64,000 nt of DNA from positions 1 through 64,000 of the forward strand of contig CACNQJ010000003.1 in the NCBI GenBank assembly GCA_902622575.1, in the 5' to 3' direction. Made by a program: the position numbers and the translations under genes. Of this stretch, positions 19,306 through 31,462 are shown piece by piece. The stretch is from an uncultured Bacteroidota bacterium (GTDB taxonomy: Bacteria > Bacteroidota > Bacteroidia > Flavobacteriales > Flavobacteriaceae). The notes under the pieces were generated by a model, which was not told the origin of the DNA, ran no database searches, and saw only the letters and a program-made list of their open reading frames with translations. The stretch's first letter is position 1. Every line of letters begins with the position of its first letter.

Positions 19306-20112
19306 TTAGACCGAGACTTTGAAATCTCTTAAAGCATCATTAAGGGATGTTTTCTTATTGGTACTTTCTTTTCTTTTACCAATAATTAATGCACAAGGCA
19401 CATTGAAAGTACCTGCACTAAAATCTTTTGGCTCAGATCCAGGAATTACAACTGACTTTTCGGGAATATATCCTTTCAAATATTTTGGTTCATCACCTGT
19501 TACATCAATAATTTTAGTTGAGGATGTTAAAACTACATTTGCACCTAGAACTGCTTCACTTTCAACTTTCACTCCCTCAACAATAATACTCCTAGATCCC
19601 AAAAAAACATTGTCCTCAATAATCACAGGGGAAGCTTGTACTGGTTCCAGTACACCACCAATTCCTACTCCTCCACTAATGTGAACATTTTTCCCAATCT
19701 GTGCACAACTTCCAACAGTAGCCCAAGTATCAACCATAGTCCCAGACCCAACATGTGCACCTATATTTACATAACTTGGCATTAATATCACTCCTTTATC
19801 AATAAAAGACCCGTATCTACTTATTGCATGTGGAACAACTCTGATCCCTTTTTCCAAATAGTTTTTTTTTAAGGGAATTTTATCATGAAATTCAAATGGT
19901 CCAACCTCAACTGATTTCATTTTCATTATTGGAAAATATAGAATCACCGCTTTCTTTACCCAATCATTAACGCTCCAAACACCATTATTTTTATTGGCAA
20001 TTCTAATTTGTCCTCTGTCCAGCATATCAATAGTTTGACAAATAGCATTTTTGGTTGTATCATTCTCTAATAATGATCTATTTTCCCATGCTGATTCAAT
20101 CAATTCTTTCAT
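19306..20112 (-). CDS. dapD: Tetrahydrodipicolinate N-succinyltransferase
   Basis: Succinylates tetrahydrodipicolinate in the lysine/diaminopimelate pathway, feeding LysA encoded about 8 kb away. Seen: helical N-terminus (MKELIESAWENRSLL), then the left-handed beta-helix hexapeptide repeats (PSYVNIGAHVGSGTMVDTWATVGSCAQIGKNVHISGGVGIGG), and a tail with EPVQASPVIIEDNVFLGSR. I place the start at the ATG at 20112. The ORF-track start at 20142 adds ten residues not expected in the family, and a TAnnTTTG box lies between the two candidates. Confidence 0.94.
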   Translation of the reverse strand: MKELIESAWENRSLLENDTTKNAICQTIDMLDRGQIRIANKNNGVWSVNDWVKKAVILYFPIMKMKSVEVGPFEFHDKIPLKKNYLEKGIRVVPHAISRYGSFIDKGVILMPSYVNIGAHVGSGTMVDTWATVGSCAQIGKNVHISGGVGIGGVLEPVQASPVIIEDNVFLGSRSIIVEGVKVESEAVLGANVVLTSSTKIIDVTGDEPKYLKGYIPEKSVVIPGSEPKDFSAGTFNVPCALIIGKRKESTNKKTSLNDALRDFKVSV

Positions 20113-20125
20113 TACAATTTTTTTA

Positions 20126-20133
20126 CAAATATA
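20126..20133 (-). promoter_or_regulatory. -7 box TATATTTG for dapD
   Basis: On the minus strand TATATTTG matches TAnnTTTG and ends 13 bases before the chosen dapD ATG. A second copy lies at 20144-20151. No -33 TTG at the usual spacing is obvious. The position of this box supports the shorter dapD start. Confidence 0.45.
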
Positions 20134-20174
20134 ATCTATCATTCAAATATATATTTAGTTAATCAGATTATAGT

Positions 20175-20182
20175 TAATTTTG
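20175..20182 (+). promoter_or_regulatory. -7 box TAATTTTG for ruvX
   Basis: TAATTTTG ends 4 bases before the GTG start of ruvX, so the transcript would be leaderless or have a leader of only a few bases. It is divergent from the dapD boxes in the same 74-base intergenic region. No clear -33 TTG. Confidence 0.45.
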
Positions 20183-20186
20183 CTTA

Positions 20187-20600
20187 GTGGGTAAAATATT
20201 AGGACTTGATTATGGAAAAAAACGATGTGGAATTTCTATAACTGATGAATTAAGATTGATAGCATCTCCATTAACCACAGTTAATACTAATGAGTTGATG
20301 AACTTTTTGGTGGAAATTGTAAAAAAAGAGAAAATTTCAATTTTGGTAATTGGTGAGCCTAAAGATATTAACGATAATTTTTTTCATTTAGAAAAATCAA
20401 TACAAGATTTTATAAAAAAAATTAAAATACACATTCCTGCTTTGGTTATCAAAAGAGAAGATGAAAGATTTACGTCCAAATTATCAAGGATTTATATAAA
20501 TCAATTGACTAATAAAAGAAGAGTCAAAGTTGATAAAAAAAATTTGGATAAAATTAGTGCTTCACTAATACTAGAATCATATTTAAAAAGAAACGAATGA
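20187..20600 (+). CDS. ruvX: Putative Holliday junction resolvase RuvX/YqgF
   Basis: RNase H-fold nuclease of the YqgF family, involved in 16S rRNA 5'-end processing and/or Holliday junction resolution. Seen: GKILGLDYGKKRCGIS at the N-terminus (catalytic Asp in LDYG), VIGEPKDIND, and DERFTSKL near residue 92, with a final region holding the last acidic residue (VDKKNLDKISASLILESYL). It is 137 aa, normal length. The start is GTG. Its TGA overlaps the ATG of def by 4 bases. Confidence 0.88.
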   Translation: MGKILGLDYGKKRCGISITDELRLIASPLTTVNTNELMNFLVEIVKKEKISILVIGEPKDINDNFFHLEKSIQDFIKKIKIHIPALVIKREDERFTSKLSRIYINQLTNKRRVKVDKKNLDKISASLILESYLKRNE

Positions 20601-21166
20601 TATTACCTATACTATCATACGGAAATTCAATTTTAAAGAAAAAATGTTTGGACATTGATTCATCATACCCAAAACTTAGTGAATTAATTGAAAATATGTG
20701 GGAAACAATGTATAATGCTGAGGGCGTTGGGCTTGCTGCTCCCCAAGTTGGCAAACAAATTAGATTATTTATTATTGATGCTGCACCTTTTTTTGATCAA
20801 CAAGAAATTACAGATTATGAAATGAAAAATCTTAAAAGAGTTTTTATAAATCCTAAAGTAACTTTTTTAGATGATAATAAATGTAAGTTTAATGAAGGCT
20901 GTTTAAGTATACCTGATATCAGAGAAGATATAGAACGATTTGAATCTATTAATATTGATTTTTTTGATGAAAATTTTAATTCACATAGTCTAAACTTTAA
21001 TGGTATTTTATCGAGAGTAATTCTTCATGAATATGACCACATTGAAGGTATTTTATTTACAGACAAAATTTCAAAATTCAAAAGAAGTTTAATCCAAAAA
21101 AAATTACATAAAATATCTAGGGGACAGATTGATGTAAATTACCCAATGAAATTTTCTAAAAAATGA
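20597..21166 (+). CDS. def: Peptide deformylase
   Basis: Metalloenzyme removing the N-formyl group from new proteins. Seen: GVGLAAPQVG (motif 1, about residue 43), EGCLSIPDIRED (motif 2, about 100, metal Cys) and LHEYDHIEGILFTDKIS (motif 3, about 143, HExDH with the two metal His and catalytic Glu). It is 189 aa. Overlaps ruvX and mazG by 4 bases each, a tightly coupled three-gene operon. Confidence 0.95.
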   Translation: MILPILSYGNSILKKKCLDIDSSYPKLSELIENMWETMYNAEGVGLAAPQVGKQIRLFIIDAAPFFDQQEITDYEMKNLKRVFINPKVTFLDDNKCKFNEGCLSIPDIREDIERFESINIDFFDENFNSHSLNFNGILSRVILHEYDHIEGILFTDKISKFKRSLIQKKLHKISRGQIDVNYPMKFSKK

Positions 21167-21930
21167 AAAATAATGAACTTTTAATTAATGATTTAATTAA
21201 AATTATGGATGATTTAAGGGAAAAATGTCCCTGGGATAGAAATCAGACATTCAAATCTTTAAAAAGCTTAACAATTGAAGAAACATATGAGTTGATTGAT
21301 GCAATTGATAAAAAGGATTATAATGAAATTAAAGAAGAACTTGGTGATCTTCTTCTTCATATTGTCTTTTATTCAAAAATAGCTTCAGAAAAAAAGAAAT
21401 TTAATTTTAGTAATGTGATTGAATCATTAATTGAAAAATTAATATATAGACATCCTCATATATACTCCAATACTATAGTTAATGATGAAGAAGATGTTAA
21501 GATGGTGTGGGAAAAATTAAAATCCAAAAAAACAAAAAGAGGAGCACTAAGTGGTGTGCCAAAAAATTTACCAACTCTTATCAAAACAATTCGAGTTCAG
21601 GAAAAGGCAGCTGGCAAAGGATTTGACTTTAAAAGCATCGATGACTCAATAAAAAAAATAATTGAGGAATTTGAAGAATTTAGTGATGCATTGAACTCAA
21701 ATGAAAAATCAAAAATTGAAGAAGAATTTGGAGATCTTTTGTTTTCTCTTGTAAATTACTCAAGGCATATTGGTATTGACTCAAATCACTGTCTTAATAT
21801 TTCTACAAATAAATTTATTAACAGGTTTAAAAAACTTGAAAAGATTATTGAAAGCAAAAAAATAAATATTGAAAAGTTGAGTGAAAATGAACTAAATTCA
21901 ATTTGGGATAGAGTAAAAAAAATTAATTAA
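21163..21930 (+). CDS. mazG: Nucleoside triphosphate pyrophosphohydrolase MazG
   Basis: All-alpha NTP pyrophosphatase that cleans the nucleotide pool. Seen: two MazG repeats. The first has CPWDRNQTFKSLKSLTIEETYELIDAI and the metal-binding ELGDLLLHIVF. The second has EEFEEFSDAL...IEEEFGDLLFSLVNYSRHI. At 255 aa it has the usual length of the two-domain enzyme. Last gene of the ruvX-def-mazG operon; its stop abuts the convergent DUF349 gene with no intergenic base. Confidence 0.93.
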   Translation: MKNNELLINDLIKIMDDLREKCPWDRNQTFKSLKSLTIEETYELIDAIDKKDYNEIKEELGDLLLHIVFYSKIASEKKKFNFSNVIESLIEKLIYRHPHIYSNTIVNDEEDVKMVWEKLKSKKTKRGALSGVPKNLPTLIKTIRVQEKAAGKGFDFKSIDDSIKKIIEEFEEFSDALNSNEKSKIEEEFGDLLFSLVNYSRHIGIDSNHCLNISTNKFINRFKKLEKIIESKKINIEKLSENELNSIWDRVKKIN

Positions 21931-23334
21931 TTATTTTATGAGAGTATATTTTTTTTCGTTTTTTTGGAGCTGTATTTTTAACTTTTCTATATCACTATAG
22001 ACCCCGCTTAAAACTTTATTGTCAGATCCCTTTTTGACAAAGTTTAAATTATTTTCAAGTTGTGATATTTGCTTACTTAAATCATCTATTTTTTTTCTAA
22101 GCTTAATTTTTTCTGTTTTTTTCTCATTATCATCCATAAGTTTTGACTTAACTTTTAGGATTTGAGAATCAACTTCATTTTTGGATAATCCCAATTCCTT
22201 CAGTTTAGTCTCTAATAAATTAATTAGTCCCTTTAAATCCTCAGATGTATTTTTTTTATCAATTTGAGCCCATTCATCAACTATATCTGAAATTCTCTCT
22301 ATTGAAAAATTATTTTTTAGTTCATTTACTAAATCATTTTTTTTGGAAAATATTTCTTTTTCCTTTTCATTTTTTTCATTTTTTAATTTGTCAATCTTTG
22401 AAAAACAGTCATTGTAGTGTGAAAGGAAAAGATTCCAGTTTTCTTTATTTCTCTTAAACGGAACATTTCTGATTTCTTTGAATTTGGTTTTAAGATTCTG
22501 TAGATCATGTATACTAATCTTTTGGGACTCTTTTAATTTTTTACATTCTTCAATTAAATTAATCTGATTTTTTATATTCTCAGTGTAGGTTTTTTTCAGA
22601 TTTTTAAAAAAAAGATTTTTTTCTTTTACAAATTCCTTATTAATTAATTTAAATTCTTTCCAAAGCTCATTGTTTTGAGAAGATTTTATGGGCCCCATAC
22701 CAATGAATTCATTTTTTATTTTTTCTATATCACTTATTTTTTTTATCCATTGATTTTTATCATCAACTTTTCCATCCATTAATTCTTTAAAATTTTCAAT
22801 TAGATTCTTTTTTTTGGAAATATTTCTTTCGTCATGCTTTTCTCTGTTTTTTAAATAATCTTTTTTATTGTCCTTAATTATTTGTATTAATGAATCAAAT
22901 TTTTCATTCATTTTCTTTTCATCTTTTCCTTTAACTGGACCAGTTAGATAATTCCATTTTTTTATTAAAAGGAGAAGCTCCCTGTAGCTCTTCAACTTGT
23001 CACCATATAATTTGATACGGTTAGCCTCTTCGATAATATTCAATTTAATCTTCTTGTTGAATTCTTGATCTTTTTCTTTTAACTTTTTGTCAAGATAAAT
23101 GTAGTCGTAAAAAAGTTTGATGTGATGTTTATATGAATTATTCAGCCCAAATGACAAGTGTCCTTGGACTTTACCAATTTTAATCCATTTTTCTCTTATT
23201 GATTTAAAGTACTGGAGTTTTTTACCATTAGGTTCATTTGCATTTATTAAATCTTTTAATTTCTCAATTAGATTACTTTTTTCCTCAAAATTCTTCTTTA
23301 AATCAAAAACTATATTTTTTTTTGCTGCTGACAT
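21931..23334 (-). CDS. DUF349 repeat protein, coiled coil
   Basis: Function unknown. Seen: 467 aa, extremely Lys/Glu/Asn-rich, with several repeats of the DUF349 type, each with a W-x-x-x-G-x-V/M core (REKWIKIGKVQGH, KWNYLTGPVKG, NEFIGMGPIKSSQNNELWKEFK, KEIRNVPFKRNKENWNLF). The C-terminal third has further coiled coil. No signal peptide. Flavobacteria usually carry such a gene next to aroE, as here. The conserved tryptophans and repeats suggest a rod-like scaffold; that is inference. Confidence 0.8.
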   Translation of the reverse strand: MSAAKKNIVFDLKKNFEEKSNLIEKLKDLINANEPNGKKLQYFKSIREKWIKIGKVQGHLSFGLNNSYKHHIKLFYDYIYLDKKLKEKDQEFNKKIKLNIIEEANRIKLYGDKLKSYRELLLLIKKWNYLTGPVKGKDEKKMNEKFDSLIQIIKDNKKDYLKNREKHDERNISKKKNLIENFKELMDGKVDDKNQWIKKISDIEKIKNEFIGMGPIKSSQNNELWKEFKLINKEFVKEKNLFFKNLKKTYTENIKNQINLIEECKKLKESQKISIHDLQNLKTKFKEIRNVPFKRNKENWNLFLSHYNDCFSKIDKLKNEKNEKEKEIFSKKNDLVNELKNNFSIERISDIVDEWAQIDKKNTSEDLKGLINLLETKLKELGLSKNEVDSQILKVKSKLMDDNEKKTEKIKLRKKIDDLSKQISQLENNLNFVKKGSDNKVLSGVYSDIEKLKIQLQKNEKKYTLIK

Positions 23335-23363
23335 AAAATATAGCTTTAAGTTAATAATTTTTA

Positions 23364-24095
23364 TTAACTGAAACTATTCCATATTCTCCAACTTTCCTCA
23401 GCTTGTGATTTAAGCATTCGTAAACCATTCATTATTTTTGCTCCCATTTTTTCACATTCAAGTAGAAAACTAGTTTTTTCGGGATTATAAATAAGATCGT
23501 AACAAAAATGATTTTTACTTATTAGGCTGTAGTTAAGTTTAGGTTTATCTTTTGTGGCTGGAAAAGTTCCAATGGGAGTGGTATTAATTATTAAATCATA
23601 ATTATTTAAATTCTGATTAATCGAATCATAACTAATGTAATTTTTATCAATTTTTCTAGAGGCAATATCATATTTAATTTTTTTACTATTTAAAGCATAT
23701 TGAATTGCTTTGGATGCACCGCCAGTACCCAATATAACAGCATTTTGAAAATTCATTTTCTGCTCAAAACTGTTAATAAAACCAATAAAATCAGTGTTGT
23801 AACCAATAAGTTTATTATCATTTATTGCTATAGTATTAACTGCGCCAATTTCCATTGCAGATTTATCAATTTCATCTAATAGTGGAATAATTTTTTCTTT
23901 ATATGGTATAGTTACATTGAGACCATTAATGCTTTTAATTTTTATATTTTTAAAATCTTCAATTTTGTCCAAATCAAAATTTATATATCTACTATTAATT
24001 ATACCTTCTTTTTCGAATTTTTCTTGGAAATATTTTGCAGAAAAAGAGTAATCGATATTCTTACCGATTAAGCCGTATATTTTTCTTGTCGACAT
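23364..24095 (-). CDS. aroE: Shikimate dehydrogenase
   Basis: NADPH-dependent reduction of 3-dehydroshikimate in the aromatic amino acid pathway. Seen: substrate-binding domain with YSFSAKYFQEKF (about residue 16), LNVTIPYKEKIIPLLDEID (catalytic Lys, about 65) and GAVNTI...GYNTDFIGF (catalytic Asp), then the NADP domain VILGTGGASKAIQYAL. It is 243 aa, typical for Bacteroidota. The start lies inside the 3' end of the preceding DUF368 gene (35-base overlap), so translation may be coupled. Confidence 0.93.
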   Translation of the reverse strand: MSTRKIYGLIGKNIDYSFSAKYFQEKFEKEGIINSRYINFDLDKIEDFKNIKIKSINGLNVTIPYKEKIIPLLDEIDKSAMEIGAVNTIAINDNKLIGYNTDFIGFINSFEQKMNFQNAVILGTGGASKAIQYALNSKKIKYDIASRKIDKNYISYDSINQNLNNYDLIINTTPIGTFPATKDKPKLNYSLISKNHFCYDLIYNPEKTSFLLECEKMGAKIMNGLRMLKSQAEESWRIWNSFS

Positions 24096-25032
24096 AATTA
24101 TTGATAATGATAGTTAGAATTAAACCGATTAAAATTAAAATAAATGCAACTGAGTTTATTGAACTTGTCATTTCAGTTTGATCCATATTATTTTTTATCT
24201 GATTCCAAGGCCAAACAATATACAGAGTACCTAAGACAAATCCAATTATTAAATGATCGAGCTGATTTGGAAATTTTTTTGTTATATAAGTTAAGAACTT
24301 CGACAAAATAATTAAACCCAATACTGATCCAATAAAAAATACTATTAAAATATTGATCATTTCATATTCCACTACAAGCTTATTTCCAGGATTGAATAAA
24401 TTCAATATCAAATTGTAAAAATTATTAACAGAGTCAACAAGTAATAATTTATAATTTCCTAGGAGAATGAGCAGAAATGAACCTGAAAGTCCAGGAATTG
24501 TTATACCACAGATACTAATAAATCCACAAAAAAATACAAATAATAAATTTCTGTTTTCATACAGTGGTTCACTGAAGCTTATTAATATTCCAAATAAAAA
24601 ACCAAAAAATAAATAAGAAAGTTTTTTTAAGTCTGTTGTCCTTAATCTTTTAACAAGTATATATACGGATCCGATGATTAAACCAAAAAAAACAGACCAT
24701 ACATAAAGTTCATTTTGGATTAAAAAATAGTCTAAAATTTTTGAGGTTGAGAAATAACTCATAATCATACCAAAGGATATGAAAAGTAGAAAATAACCAT
24801 TAATGTTTTTCATAAATTGTTTCAATCCACTCTTTTTTAAAACTGTAAGATTTTTATAATTTATTGATTTTATTGATTGAATTAGATGATTATAAAAACC
24901 AATAATTAATGAATATAGTCCACCAGAAATCCCAGGTAATTTATTTATAGAGCCCATGACAATTCCGTGTAAAAAAACTTCCAAAAAACTAGCTTTGTTC
25001 CAGTCTCTATTATACCTCATTTTCTTTTCCAA
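24061..25032 (-). CDS. DUF368 membrane protein (second copy)
   Basis: Multi-pass membrane protein of family DUF368. Members of this family (PopT) have been reported to recycle undecaprenyl phosphate across the inner membrane for cell-wall synthesis. Seen: the paired signatures MGSINKLPGISGGLYSLIIGFY near residue 25 and ITIPGLSGSFLLILLGNYKLLL in the second half, with about 9 hydrophobic segments. It is 323 aa. Overlaps both the upstream DUF368 gene (23 bases) and aroE (35 bases). The ATG at 25020 is an alternative start. Confidence 0.85.
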   Translation of the reverse strand: MEKKMRYNRDWNKASFLEVFLHGIVMGSINKLPGISGGLYSLIIGFYNHLIQSIKSINYKNLTVLKKSGLKQFMKNINGYFLLFISFGMIMSYFSTSKILDYFLIQNELYVWSVFFGLIIGSVYILVKRLRTTDLKKLSYLFFGFLFGILISFSEPLYENRNLLFVFFCGFISICGITIPGLSGSFLLILLGNYKLLLVDSVNNFYNLILNLFNPGNKLVVEYEMINILIVFFIGSVLGLIILSKFLTYITKKFPNQLDHLIIGFVLGTLYIVWPWNQIKNNMDQTEMTSSINSVAFILILIGLILTIIINNYVDKKNIRLNR

Positions 25033-25894
25033 TCATATTTAAAGCCAAAATTGTTGTAGAGCCAACTATTACCCATAAAAATAATGAAACATCACTAACA
25101 AAAAAATTATAAAAATTAGTTACTGGCGATACGCCTAAATCCATAGATGGGATTATTCTAGTAACTGAACCTAGTATGAATCCAATTAAAACTATTAAGG
25201 TTTTATCCTCAAAGTTTTTGAAGAGCCACTTAATTAACCTTGAAAAAGTTAAAATTCCTAGAATTGCACCAGCAGCAAATGTTAAAATGTAGATGATTGA
25301 GTCAGATTCATTAATAAAAATTGAACTTAATTTTTTCAACATGAATTGGTAAGCACCAAGTACAAGAAGAATATAAGAGCCAGAAATTCCAGGTAAGATC
25401 ATAGCACATGAACATATAAAACCACAAATAAAAATATATGTCATTCCAATTTCAACATCAAATGGATTAATTTGAAGTAATTTATAAACTGTAAAACTTG
25501 AAAATAAAAGAATAATTATATCATATAATTTAACAACATTAACTTTTTTCAATAAAACATAAACACTACAGATTATAAGTCCAAAAAAAAATGCACTAAT
25601 TTGATTATTATAATTCTCTAGGAGGAATAAAATTGTATTGCTGAATAAAACTATACTTAGGACTATACCTAATCCTAAAACACTCAAAATATCAAATTTT
25701 TTAGATTTAAAGTTTTTAAAGAGATTATTAGAAATATTACTAATACTTATATTATTTAAGGCAGTAATTAAATCTTTGTAAACCCCGGTAATCAATGCAA
25801 TGGTACCCCCAGAAATTCCAGGAACTAAATCTGCTAAACCCATTAGCATGCCTTTAAATAGAATGATGGGATAGTTTTTATTAGTTAGCTTCAC
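25010..25894 (-). CDS. DUF368 membrane protein (first copy)
   Basis: Same family as the next gene. Seen: MGLADLVPGISGGTIALITGVYKDL at residue 15 and AMILPGISGSYILLVLGAYQFML in the second half, the two inverted-repeat signatures with PGISG, and about 9 membrane segments over 294 aa. This copy keeps the more canonical GISGGTIA motif, whereas the neighbour has GISGGLYS. Tandem DUF368 genes upstream of aroE are common in Flavobacteriia. It follows the TPR gene by 13 bases. Confidence 0.87.
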   Translation of the reverse strand: MKLTNKNYPIILFKGMLMGLADLVPGISGGTIALITGVYKDLITALNNISISNISNNLFKNFKSKKFDILSVLGLGIVLSIVLFSNTILFLLENYNNQISAFFFGLIICSVYVLLKKVNVVKLYDIIILLFSSFTVYKLLQINPFDVEIGMTYIFICGFICSCAMILPGISGSYILLVLGAYQFMLKKLSSIFINESDSIIYILTFAAGAILGILTFSRLIKWLFKNFEDKTLIVLIGFILGSVTRIIPSMDLGVSPVTNFYNFFVSDVSLFLWVIVGSTTILALNMIGKENEV

Positions 25895-25907
25895 ACGGAT
25901 AAAACTA

Positions 25908-26906
25908 CTAATAATTGTTTGATATTATATTCAACGCTTTGTTAAGATTCTCTATTGCTTTGTCGTGGTCGTTTTTTCTTAGGTAATATTTAGCGATTGA
26001 TATCCAGGCTTTTTCATAAAGTGGGTCTTTTTCGATAATAATATTTAAGTATTTAAGTGCATTATCGTAATCTCCAACCTTTTCGTAGCATTTAGAAAGC
26101 CGATATAGGCTAAAAGATGAATCTTTGTTAAGATTATTTACTATTTTGTAATAGTAAATAGATTTTTTATAATCTTTTTTTAGTTCATAAATTTTCCCTA
26201 ATTCTACATAACACGATGACAATGATTCATCACTAATTATCCCAAATTCATGAGCTGCTATACTTTCTTTAATTTTATTTTTCTTGAGATAAAGTTTTCC
26301 TATTTCATACCATGCATTAGCTGAGTATGGATTTTTTTCTAAATATTTATTTAAGAAATTTATAGCCTCATCCTCTTTACATGATAAATTGTAGCACGAT
26401 ATTAACTTATCAAAATAATTTTTATCATCTGGATAGATATTAAGGATTTTAATAAGAGTTTCTATTGCATTTTCATAGTCTTCTATATTCATATAATTTT
26501 TTAGTAGAAGATCCAAAATAAAATAATTTAATTGGTCGCTGTGAGGGATATTTTTTAATATTGAGACTGATTCCTTGTATTTTTGCATTTTGTTGAGGAT
26601 TTTGGCCTTTTGAAAAATTAAATCATGGCTGTTTTCGTTCAATTCTAAAAGATTTTCAATGAGATTGAGAGATCCATTAACTTTTCCTCGAATTAGAAGT
26701 ATTTCAGAGTGTAAAATGTTTATATTGATTGATTTAGGATATAGGCTATTTCCAAGTTCTATTGCTCTCTCTGCCATGCCAATATCTCCATCATTGAAAT
26801 AGTAAAGAATTATTTCCTCTATTTCATCCGTATCAAGAAAAATAGATGAATCCGACTGAATCATTTTTTCAAACTTCTCTACTAAATCATTGTTTTCAGA
26901 TTGCAT
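25908..26906 (-). CDS. Tetratricopeptide repeat protein
   Basis: Cytoplasmic TPR scaffold of unknown function. Seen: at least eight helix-pair repeats, for example SANAWYEIGKLYLKKNKIKESIAAHEFG, SSCYVELGKIYELKKDYKKSIYYYKIV and EKAWISIAKYYLRKNDHDKAIENLNKAL. I choose the ATG at 26906 (MQSENNDLVEKFEKM), giving 332 aa. The ORF-track start at 26960 adds an 18-residue hydrophobic stretch unlike the rest. Same strand as the DUF368 genes 13 bases downstream. Confidence 0.85.
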   Translation of the reverse strand: MQSENNDLVEKFEKMIQSDSSIFLDTDEIEEIILYYFNDGDIGMAERAIELGNSLYPKSININILHSEILLIRGKVNGSLNLIENLLELNENSHDLIFQKAKILNKMQKYKESVSILKNIPHSDQLNYFILDLLLKNYMNIEDYENAIETLIKILNIYPDDKNYFDKLISCYNLSCKEDEAINFLNKYLEKNPYSANAWYEIGKLYLKKNKIKESIAAHEFGIISDESLSSCYVELGKIYELKKDYKKSIYYYKIVNNLNKDSSFSLYRLSKCYEKVGDYDNALKYLNIIIEKDPLYEKAWISIAKYYLRKNDHDKAIENLNKALNIISNNY

Positions 26907-26987
26907 ATATAATTTTTGTTTAAAAATATATACAATGTTCAGAGTTAATATTTTTTGCAATTAACTTTATTAAAAATTTATTAACAT

Positions 26988-28157
26988 TTACATTGAGTCA
27001 AGAACATCCAGAATAATCTTACAACCCTTTTTAATTTCAGAGTTTGTAATTGTAAGTGGTGGAGTAATTCTTACAGCTTTTTTCTCATACAATAACCAAA
27101 AAATGATTAAGCCTTTACTTAAACTATTTAATACCAATTGATTAGCAATTTTATCACTTTTCATTATTAATGCTAACATTAAACCCTTTCCCCTGACTTC
27201 TTTAATTAATGGGTGAATTAATAATTTTCTAAATAAATTTTCCTTTTCAATTGACTTCCTGGATAAATCGTCTTTTATTATAATTGATAATGTTTCAAAT
27301 CCTGCAGCTGATATCACTGGATGACCTCCGAAAGTAGTTATATGGCCAAGAATTGGGTTTTTTTGAAATTGATTCATTTTTGATTTTTCAGTAATCATTG
27401 CTCCAATTGGAAATCCACCTCCAAGTGCTTTACCTAGTAGTAATATGTCTGGGCTAACCTTGTAATGCTCAAAAGCAAATAGTTTACCAGTTCTTCCCAA
27501 GCCAGTTTGAAGTTCATCCAAGATTAATAATGCTCCTACTTTTTCGCAACGTTTTTTTACACTAATTAAAAAATCATCATTGGGTAAAATGAAACCAGCT
27601 CCACCTTGAAATGTTTCTAAAATTACACATGCTGTATTTTTATCTATCGATGATAAGTCCTCTGAATTAAATTTTATAAACTGGATATCAGGTAAAAGAG
27701 GTCTATATGCGCTTTTTCTCTTTTCATAACCTGAAACACTTAATGATCCATGTGTACTTCCATGGTACGAATTTAGGGCTGAAACTATTTTTGATTTTCC
27801 AGTTATTCTTTTGCTTAGTTTCAAAGCAGCCTCGACAGCCTCTGTTCCAGAATTGGTTAAATAGACAGAATTTAGATTTTTAGGAAGGTTTTTTACAAGT
27901 AGCTCACATAATTTTATGCTTGGTTCTTGAATGAATTCACCATAAACCATGACGTGAGAATATTTCTTTAGTTGATTTGAAACAGCTTGAATAATTTTTT
28001 TATTGCTGTGACCCAAATTGCAAACTGAAACACCAGCAACAAAATCTAAATATTTTTTGTTTTTCTCAAAAATGTATGACCCTTTGGCCTTTTCTATTCT
28101 GAGTGATAAAGGATTTGGAACAATTTGGGCCTGAAATTTTTTGAACTTGTTAATCAA
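26988..28157 (-). CDS. Class III PLP aminotransferase (ArgD/acetylornithine-type family)
   Basis: Omega-amino transaminase family enzyme; substrate not determinable from sequence alone. Seen: YLTNSGTEAVEAALKLSKRITGKSKIV (about residue 100), SYHGSTHGSLSVSG, ILDELQTGLGRTGKLFAFEHY, and the PLP lysine in LLLGKALGGGFPIGAMI (about 245). It is 389 aa. No arginine-biosynthesis genes are nearby. It abuts the OstA-like gene with no gap, so they are probably co-transcribed. Confidence 0.87.
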   Translation of the reverse strand: MINKFKKFQAQIVPNPLSLRIEKAKGSYIFEKNKKYLDFVAGVSVCNLGHSNKKIIQAVSNQLKKYSHVMVYGEFIQEPSIKLCELLVKNLPKNLNSVYLTNSGTEAVEAALKLSKRITGKSKIVSALNSYHGSTHGSLSVSGYEKRKSAYRPLLPDIQFIKFNSEDLSSIDKNTACVILETFQGGAGFILPNDDFLISVKKRCEKVGALLILDELQTGLGRTGKLFAFEHYKVSPDILLLGKALGGGFPIGAMITEKSKMNQFQKNPILGHITTFGGHPVISAAGFETLSIIIKDDLSRKSIEKENLFRKLLIHPLIKEVRGKGLMLALIMKSDKIANQLVLNSLSKGLIIFWLLYEKKAVRITPPLTITNSEIKKGCKIILDVLDSM

Positions 28158-31439
<3,282 letters not shown>

Positions 31440-31462
31440 TTAAACTTTCACTAAAATAAATA

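Noticed and set aside
19319-19684. 121-aa plus-strand ORF opposite dapD
   Set aside because: Antisense to the dapD beta-helix; no family features.
20113-20142. Longer dapD start (MIDYICKKIV)
   Set aside because: Family members begin at MKEL, and a promoter-like box lies between the two starts.
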